64,000 nucleotides of DNA from positions 62,001 to 126,000 of the forward strand of contig BDDD01000891.1 of assembly GCA_001972305.1 (NCBI GenBank), in the 5' to 3' direction. The translations under genes were made by a program, and so were the position numbers. This stretch comes from Cephalotus follicularis (taxonomy: Eukaryota > Streptophyta > Magnoliopsida > Oxalidales > Cephalotaceae). The notes below the pieces were generated by a model. It saw only the letters and a list, made by a program, of their open reading frames with translations. It did no database searches and was not told the DNA's origin. Shown one piece after another: positions 56,901 through 64,000 of this stretch (position 1 is the stretch's first letter; every line of letters starts with the position of its first letter).

Positions 56901-58283
56901 TTATCTAGTACTAGGGTGATCCTGATACAGCTGTCCAAAATCATGGTTTGGCTGATAACCGATACTCTGGTCTTGATGAAAATCTCCTAGAAATTGACCC
57001 ATACCTTGTACTTGCTGGCTTCCGGAACCATATCGTTCATGAGGACACTCTCTAACCATATGGTCCGAAGCTTCACACCTCATACATTTTCCAGCCTTCC
57101 ACCAGCAATCATCAGATACGTGATTTGTGTGTTGACAGTGCACACACGGGTCAAAGGAAACCTGACTACCACTACTTGCAAGTCTAGAGCGACTTCCCAG
57201 ACCTGCCATTCTCCTTTGTTCTGTCTGTCAAAATCCACGACTTCGTCTTCTCTGTTGGGTTCCTCCAAGCTGTTCTCCCTGGCCTGCAATCATGGTTGGA
57301 CTACCTATAGCCTGAGGCGAACCACTCTGTCCAGGACTGCTGTTCCCGAATCTCTGGGACATGCTACTACTCCCAGAACTCCTCCCTGATTGCCAACCTG
57401 CAGAAGCAGACCTACTGCTACCACTCTGAATCCTCATGTTTTAAAATTCTTTAGCACCGGATTCAAGCTCCCTAGCTCTGTAAGCCAATTCATAGAAGGA
57501 TGATGATCGAAACGGTATTAACCTTTGTCTAATGTCCGGCCTGAGTCTACCAAAGAACTCCTTGGCTTTTCTTGCTTCAGTACCCACCAAATGAGGGACA
57601 AACCTCGCTAATTCAACAAACTTTGCTTCATATTGAGGTACAGACATACCACCTTACGTTAGACTAAGGAATTCAGCCTCCTTTTCGTCAAGGTTAATCT
57701 CGGGTGGATACTTCCCGTTCAACTCTGTGACAAACATATCCCAAGATCTTACCACCCCTGATTCTTCCCAGGAGGATTTAACCATTCTCCACATACTAGC
57801 AGCAAAAGCAATCTTCTGAGAATCTGTACACCCTAAGAAGTCAAAAATCTTATCCATTTGTGTTAACCATTCTTCGGAAGCAACGCCATCTGAATCTCTT
57901 GAAAAATGTGGAGGATTTAGCTCCAAGAACCTAATTAAAGAATCATCTCTAAGCCTTGGATGACCTACTGATCTCCTTGCTGACTCAACACGCCAAGTTG
58001 GTCTTACTGTTGGGGTTTGTTCAGATGCTTCTGTGGCACGCCTAACCTGTCTTCCAAGTGGGGTTTGTTCTGTTGTAGCCCCTTGACGCCGCATAAATGC
58101 GTTCGCTCTATTTATAAAAGAACGCATTTCCCTCAGAAAACCTCTGGATTCTCCTCGGTTAGGAGTAGCATTTTCTGCTTCCTGGGCTGTACTTTGCGGT
58201 ACTGTAGCTCTGGTAGATTGAGTCCGTCTAATTGTCGGCCCTGTTCTACCTCCTCTTGCAGCATTTCTGCGTCGGCCTTCCAT
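56901..58283 (-). pseudogene. gag of B'
   Basis: One continuous frame from 58283 (MEGRRRNAARGG) to 56901, broken by three in-frame stops near 57652, 57438 and 57229, each explainable by a C-to-T change, and no frameshift. Capsid: 'FLELNPPHFSRDSDG', 'WLTQMDKIFDFLGC', 'YEAKFVELARFVPHLV', 'FFGRLRPDIRQRL'. Zinc knuckles, both complete: 'CVHCQHTNHVSDDC' and 'CMRCEASDHMVREC'. Related to the gags of C and F. Confidence 0.82.
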
Positions 58284-58542
58284 ACCTACCTTGTGTAAGA
58301 GACAAAAGTCAGCTATCGATTTCCACAATCATAATCCAAGACAATTATAAAACCACAATTCATCAATATCACTCAATTCCATTAAAAGCAACTTGTCCAT
58401 ATCACTTAATCTCAAAGAACTCAACATAACACTTATTGTTATTCCGCAATACCAATTAACTCCAAATAGAACTTTATCCAATTACACACTTTTAATTCCC
58501 AACAGCCTACGATCCTATCCTGATGTATATAGGATAGACCAT

Positions 58543-58553
58543 CTCTGATACCA
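58543..58553 (-). other. Primer-binding site of B'
   Basis: The complement TGGTATCAGAG lies three bases after the LTR end (GGGTGTGACA). Confidence 0.85.
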
Positions 58554-58556
58554 AGC

Positions 58557-61500
58557 TGTCACACCCCAAACCGCAGGAGTAAACCCCCACGATCCGACGC
58601 GTGATATATACATCCCCTTCAATCCTTTCAATCATATTATCATACTCCAATAGTGCTATAAATATAAACTTTAAATCAAAGTCATATAACATTAACGAAA
58701 TAATCAAATCAAATAAAACTAACTCTTAAAATTTCCCGAAAATCAGGCATGAAGTATTCGTTTATCGTACTTAACCCCCTGTAAAGAAAAACTCAATTTA
58801 TATATCCACACTCCCGAAGGAGAAATCAACAGTTCATATATATATATATGGGGCTCCGCCCTCGGCAAAACACATCTCAACTCATTATTACATCATTCCA
58901 GTATCTATATCATTATAACAACTGAAATAATGGACCTGTCCCTGTCTAATACATCAATACACATATCATAAGCACTGCCACATGTCAGCAGGTCGATAAC
59001 TGAAATAAAACATCTCTTATACATCTTTAGATTTTGTCTCCTACACATTACAAGTCTTATACATCCATACAATAAGATATAAATAAAGGGCCTTTTATAT
59101 GTCTCATATAAGTAAACCGTAAACATGAGGCCCCTCTTTTATACAACTCTTTATAAGCAACTCCAAATAAGCAAAATCCGCATACCAAATAACTAACAAA
59201 TCTGCTATAGAAAACCTGTCCTTCTCAGCTTACCTTACTGCAGTTCATCACCTGGGCCTGAGCCTGACCCATTCCGCATACAGGGGAAATGGGTCAGCGA
59301 CATAATGTCGTGTAGCTAAACTATATGCCATGTAGTGCAACAGGTATATAACAATATGTCATGCATGCCACAGGGTAGTAATGTGCTATGCATGGAATAA
59401 ATATAATCATATGTCATGTAGTGAACAATGTGTATCATATGTCATATAATGTCATAAGTATGAACAAAAATTACGGACAGCGTCAGTACACCAACCGTCC
59501 CTAAACTGTGGTATACTTGGCTGGTCCTAATCACATCAAAGGCCATAGGCCTCCAGACACTCTGTAAACAATCAAAATTCATGCGTAGGGACAAACAATC
59601 CGTAGGTCTGAGTACTACTCTGCCCCTCCAGCCCGAGATAGTACTACCACTGACTACCTACCCTTTTGAGGTCGTAGCTGAGTGGGGAAGAGATAACGCT
59701 GATCACATCATGGCTAAGCCGTAAAAACGATTATAGCCCATAATAATTGGTTAAGCCGTAAAAACGGTTAGCACCCATAAGTATAGTGGTAAAGCCGTAA
59801 AAATGGTCAGAACCCATAAGTATAGTGGTAAAGCCGTAAAAACGGTCAGAACCCATAGGTGCCATGTAACCTCCAATGATGATGTGATCTAACATCCATA
59901 ATCCTCGCGACGGAAACGAAGATTACGAATGGGTTATCTCATATGTCTCAAACAATAATATATCATAGTCGTACCTCATAATACTCGTAACCCATAACAT
60001 ATATTCATTTAAAGGATAGGGGACCATTTCAAAAAGGATCTCATAGGATCCACATCCGTCAAATCATATAAAGATCATTTCGTAATCATAAGTCATTTTT
60101 CATATCCAATGGCCATTTCGTGTTCATAATCCGTTTTGTAATCAACTTTTCATATATCATTTGGTTGGTCCCCATCGAAGTTATAATGAATGGGAGAGAA
60201 GTCAAATGGAGAATATCCGCGTCCAGATATCCCGCAAATGGAGCTATCTGAACCATTCATTGGAAATCATTTCGTAAACCATTGTGTAAACACTTTTGTT
60301 GGGAACTTTCTTAACTTCTTCTTTGAAACTTTATCTTTGAAATGCAAGTGTTAAAAGGATTTCCATAGGTTACAAGGCCTTAGGTAGGCTTCCTATGGAA
60401 TCAGTTTAAAGAAGAAACAGTTTGGAATTGAAAACTGCGAGAAACAGTGACATTTCGCAAAGCGGGCACTAAGCGTCGATTAGCTTAGTTGTAAAATGTA
60501 AAGTGTTGACTATTCAATTAACACACAAAAGAGTCGACGGTTTTAGAAAGCATAAGTATAAAACATCGACTACTCAGTTTTAAACATGAAAGCGTCGACG
60601 AGTTTGGTTTTGAAAGCATAAAGCGTCGACGGTTTTGATAGAAAATGCAGTTTACAAAATAGTTCGCAAATCAATAGAACTATGTCCAAAATCCATGAAA
60701 TCCATTTTTAAGACCAGTAAAACAGATTATACATATACCAAGTTCCCCATTCTGCCATTTAACATGTAAGCAATCAACAATCACATAACATCAGTAATGA
60801 TCCATACAAATGCAGAAATGTGGCAAATTGTATAACCTACCTGTTAGCGATTTAGCTAGTGAACCTCCTATCCTTAGCCAATCTCTTCACACTGCATACA
60901 CAACACGTCTTTGTTATACTTTACACATCAGAAACATAATACTGTCGCCATCGGAGCTTCGGCCAGTTTCCGGCCCACTCGCTCAGCTCCGGCGACACCT
61001 ATAAATAGACTCCACATTGAAAACCATCGGAGACTCGCCATGACTCGTCACAGAACGCGCTGTCATGACCGGCAGTGAGTCTACTCGCCGGTTAACCACA
61101 GCTTCGGTCACCACCCAAAATCGCCACACAATCATCAAACAAACACATCAATGCCCTTAACTCGCCGAGACTCGGCGCTAAACGCACGGTCAAAGGCGGC
61201 AGCGAGTTGGCTCCACTAAGTCAACTCGTCAGTTCAAATCTGGCCGTTTTCGGCCGAATGACGCCTCAACAGTGGTCAAAGCGGGAAGAGCTAGCCTTCT
61301 AGACGAAGACCAGCACCATCCACGACGCTAACCGGCGGTGGAACGGGTGGCAACGTGCATAGTGGCTTGGCGTCGGGCGACAGAGGGAAGAAAAGAAAAG
61401 AGAGGAGAAGGAAGGAGCTTACCATTGGCAGTGGAGGACCTGCGTCGTTCGCTCGCCGGCGTCGTCATCTTCTCCGGTGCCTCTGTCTCCCGCTCTCTGG

Positions 61501-61572
61501 TTCTCTCTCCTGTCTCTCTTTCTCCCTCTTTCAATTTCTGAAGCGCCTGTCGCCTCTAACCGGGACATTATA
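58557..61572 (-). repeat. Right (5') LTR of B'
   Basis: 3016 bp on the current borders. It carries the uninterrupted F target (60477-60481), GTCGAC units at 60470-60635 and a four-unit 41-bp array at 59715-59862. Compared with the left LTR, the last 45 bp or so (the minus-strand start) are replaced by about 15 bp, aaccgggacattata. Confidence 0.8.
59715..59862 (+). repeat. Tandem units, about 41 bp, four copies
   Basis: Same unit as at 47960-48070, one copy more; two adjacent units are nearly identical (cataagtatagtggtaaagcc), suggesting a recent duplication. Confidence 0.8.
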
Positions 61573-62306
61573 CGATTAGTAGCGAAAGGGTAAAAACTGC
61601 GACATTGGGTCGACTACACTGAGACATTCTCAGCTGTCACCATTCTTAAATCCATTCGAATTTTGCTTGCGATTGCCGTTCATTATGATTATGAGATAAG
61701 GCAAATGGATGTCAAGGCGGTATTTTTAAATGGGCGCCTTGAAGTGGACATCTATATGTCCCAACTTGCGGGCTTTACATCCACCGAGCTTCCGCACATG
61801 GTGTGGAAGCTCAAACGATCCATTTATGGAGTAAAACAAGCATCATGTATCTAGAATCGACGTTTTGATGAAGCTATCAAAGCTTTTGGCTTCATTAAAA
61901 ATGTATATGAGCCTTGTGTTTATCGAAGGCAAGAAGGGCCTAATATCAATTTCTTAGTGCTATATGTAGATGTCATCCTACTCATTGGGAATGATGTAGG
62001 AATGTTGTAGTCTGCAAAAGTAAGGCTAGCTAAGAACTTTTCCATGAAGGATTTGGGAGAAGCCACCTATATACTGGGTATTAGGATCTACAGGGATAGA
62101 TCTAATAGGTTGCTTGGGCTTTCCCAAAGCCAATACATCAGCAAGGTGCTGACAAGGTTTAGCATGGAGAATTCCAAGAGAGGCCTATTTCCAATAGGTG
62201 AAGGAATTCAACTTTCTTGAAATATGTCTCCACAGATATCTGAAGAGAGAGCACGCATGAGTCGGATGCCTTATGCTCCGACAGTAGGGTCGATCATGTA
62301 TGCCAT
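61573..62306 (+). pseudogene. Copia element G: reverse transcriptase, continued
   Basis: Resumes after the duplicated cgatt with 'RLVAKG', then 'VDYTETFSAVTILKSIRILL', 'QMDVKAVFLNG', 'YGVKQAS'. The catalytic box reads 'LYVDVILLIGND' (about 61962-61990): the second Asp of YVDD is Val, so catalysis is lost. 'MKDLGEATYILGI' and 'GLSQSQYISKVL' follow. Stops near 61591, 61852, 62010 and 62219. Cut at 62307 by LTR H within 'VGSIMYAI', so RNase H is missing. Confidence 0.85.
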
Positions 62307-64000
62307 TGCCACACCCCGTTCTCTTAACAACATAAAAAAGACCCTTAGGTCATGGTAATCAACATATATATATATATATTCAGGTTATGCAATTTACGAC
62401 AAATTTAAAACTTCTCAAAACATAATCACATTGCGGAAGCATTTAACCATAAGCTGAAACCAACATGTAACATTCATCCCATACTATGTGTTACCAATAT
62501 TCAACAGTAATACAACACCAACATTGTTAATTGCCCACAAACGGAGCATGATCAAAACATAATCCTCTCAATACAAAATTCCATTATTACAACAATCCAT
62601 TTCTCAAAAGAAATACAACGCAAACTCTTTAATCCGCTTTCCCATGCCCACAGATGTTGATCCACTGCATTAATCTGAAATTGATAGGGTTAGTCGAATC
62701 TACTGGCTAAAACATAAAAGTACCTTGGGAACAGTGATAGCAGATGCCATGAAATGAATGCATTCATGATGCAATACAAAATATGTATACATATATACGT
62801 ATATATGTATCTATCAATAGGCAATAATCCTGCCTAGTGGCTACAACCATCATCCATATGTATCGAGGCTAACGGGCACAAAGCCAGGAATCTTGCCCAC
62901 TCAATGATGTTAACCGGCCAAGGCTAGGAAGGCACGTAGGCTGACCTTCCAAGGCTAGGAACAACATCCCACAATCAAACAAAGCTAACCGGCCCCGAGA
63001 TAGGAAAGCTAGCGGGCTAACCGTCTCACGGTGCTGGGAAAAACCATAAATCCATTTTCAAGTAGCTATATGTAATAACGCTTGAAATACCACATTTATT
63101 CAAAATCTAGAATCAACAATTCAAATCCATTTCCAAGTAGTTTATGTGTAATAAACGCTTGAAATACTCATATATTTATTAAATATATGTAACAAATCCT
63201 TTTCAACTCCAAGTAAATTATGTACCACAAAATACTTGTCATAACATGTTTATTCAAAATGTAACAGTCTTTTGAAACCTCGTTTTAATCCATTGAAATA
63301 TAGTATTTCATATCAAGTAATGATTTATAGCAAAATCATTGTATAAACTTTTCTAAAATGATAAAAACATTTTAGGAATCATTTTGATAGTTCAATCACA
63401 TGTATATCGATGCTAAGCCAGCACAAGGCAAGGTAAGCTCGATCAACCATAGCAATATGCAGGCAAACATACTCTCTAAATGCAAATAGACCCTTTTGGC
63501 GTCAACACCTAACTCTAGGCATCAACGTGTACAGCACCTTGAGCTCCAAAACGTAATTAGTCTCTTTTGGCATCGACGTATACCCTATACGCATCAATGT
63601 GTAAAGCAGTTCTCTTAGGCATCAACGTCTACTCTAGGCATCAACTTGCATGGCAGCCCCCTCAGGAGCCATCATTCGCTCTAGGCATCAATACAATTTC
63701 TAGGCGTCAACGTTAATAGCACACCATGTCTATGACAAAAACTTAGGCGGCAATAATTCCTCTTGGTGTCGACGCTCTAAAGTAAGGATCCTTAGGTGCC
63801 AACGCGTCGTGCGTCCTTTTCTCTCGTATAACAGACCAAGGCATTGACGCACACTCTAGGTGAAAACGTCTGTGAGTCCATTATAGCGTCTCTTCCATTG
63901 TAACGCACAACCATGTCACAAAATAATGGATCCAAGCAAAACAACACATGCAATGCTTAGTCCATATTCACCCAAAACAGTATATGCATAACAGGTTATC
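62307..64000 (-). mobile_element. LTR H, partial, running off the window
   Basis: It starts tgccacaccccgtt within the copia RT; the preceding gccat (62302-62306) is the candidate target duplication. The block taatctgaaattgatagggttag (about 62671) matches a segment near 31981 in the LTR of C, giving the minus orientation. No coding sequence. It may be a solo LTR or the edge of a full element. Confidence 0.6.
63490..63875 (-). repeat. Array of gcatcaacgt / ggcgtcaacg units in LTR H
   Basis: About a dozen units around the core CGTCAAC, CATCAAC or TGTCGAC, spaced irregularly 15-50 bp. They read as mutated forms of CGTCGACG. Confidence 0.7.

Larger units (their letters stand above)
47064..61572 (-). 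mobile_element. Element B': Ty3 element inside the copia G RT, itself split by F
   Basis: Flanked by cgatt at 47059-47063 and 61573-61577; with one copy removed the copia RT frame is continuous. The minus-strand order is LTR (58557-61572), PBS, gag, heavily deleted pol, LTR (47064-48692 plus 53659-54816). The LTR ends tgtcgccc / tgtcacacc match each other. F lies in the left LTR. The gag is close to those of C and F; the pol retains only fragments. Confidence 0.82.

Overview
This window looks like intergenic heterochromatin from a flowering plant with a large genome. I found no host gene, tRNA or rRNA. From about 3.1 kb to the right edge it is almost entirely LTR retrotransposons nested inside one another. 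The lineages fit a plant: Ty3 elements whose pol ends in a motif like VKVLW..H..EATWE (Del/Tekay-type chromoviruses), a Tat-like Ty3 element, Ty1/copia elements, and primer-binding sites of the TGGTATCAGAGC (initiator tRNA-Met) type. The species cannot be named from this sequence. Element letters (A to J) are mine.

Layout. 1-3125: AT-rich sequence with a degenerate LTR-like stretch and three foldback (MITE-like) repeats. 3126-9944: the 5' part of a Tat-like element (+), split inside its gag by J (3612-8202, -), a gag-only copia element with two LTRs and a 5-bp target-site duplication. 9945-11955: a truncated LTR of the A family. 11956-16313: a copia LTR fragment (I) split by a large single LTR of the B family (about 12501-15998). 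16314-33841: Ty3 element C (-), whose integrase is split by complete element A (19027-28069, +). 33842-36005: truncated element D (-) inside the upstream LTR of C. 36006-38062: an LTR-like segment with GC-rich repeats. 38129-43712: Ty3 element E (-). 43713-47063 and 61573-62306: copia sequence, including element G (+). G is split in reverse transcriptase by Ty3 element B' (47064-61572, -). The left LTR of B' is in turn split by F (48693-53658, +), a gag-only Ty3 element of the TR-GAG type. 62307-64000: LTR H, running off the window.

How the parts relate. Most coding regions are dead, with in-frame stops, frameshifts or deletions. The longest open frames are the F gag (400 codons) and the D RNase H-integrase region (593 codons). 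F and J have gag, LTRs, PBS and PPT but no pol, so they could have moved only with enzymes supplied by relatives. The F gag resembles that of C and B'. Four insertions (J, A, B', F) can be placed at base resolution from target duplications or an empty site, which gives a relative order of events.

The most unusual pattern is a short palindromic core, GTCGAC, set in CGTCGACG or AGTCGACT and repeated at irregular 15-40 bp spacing. It occurs inside the LTRs of eight otherwise different LTR groups from both Ty1/copia and Ty3.
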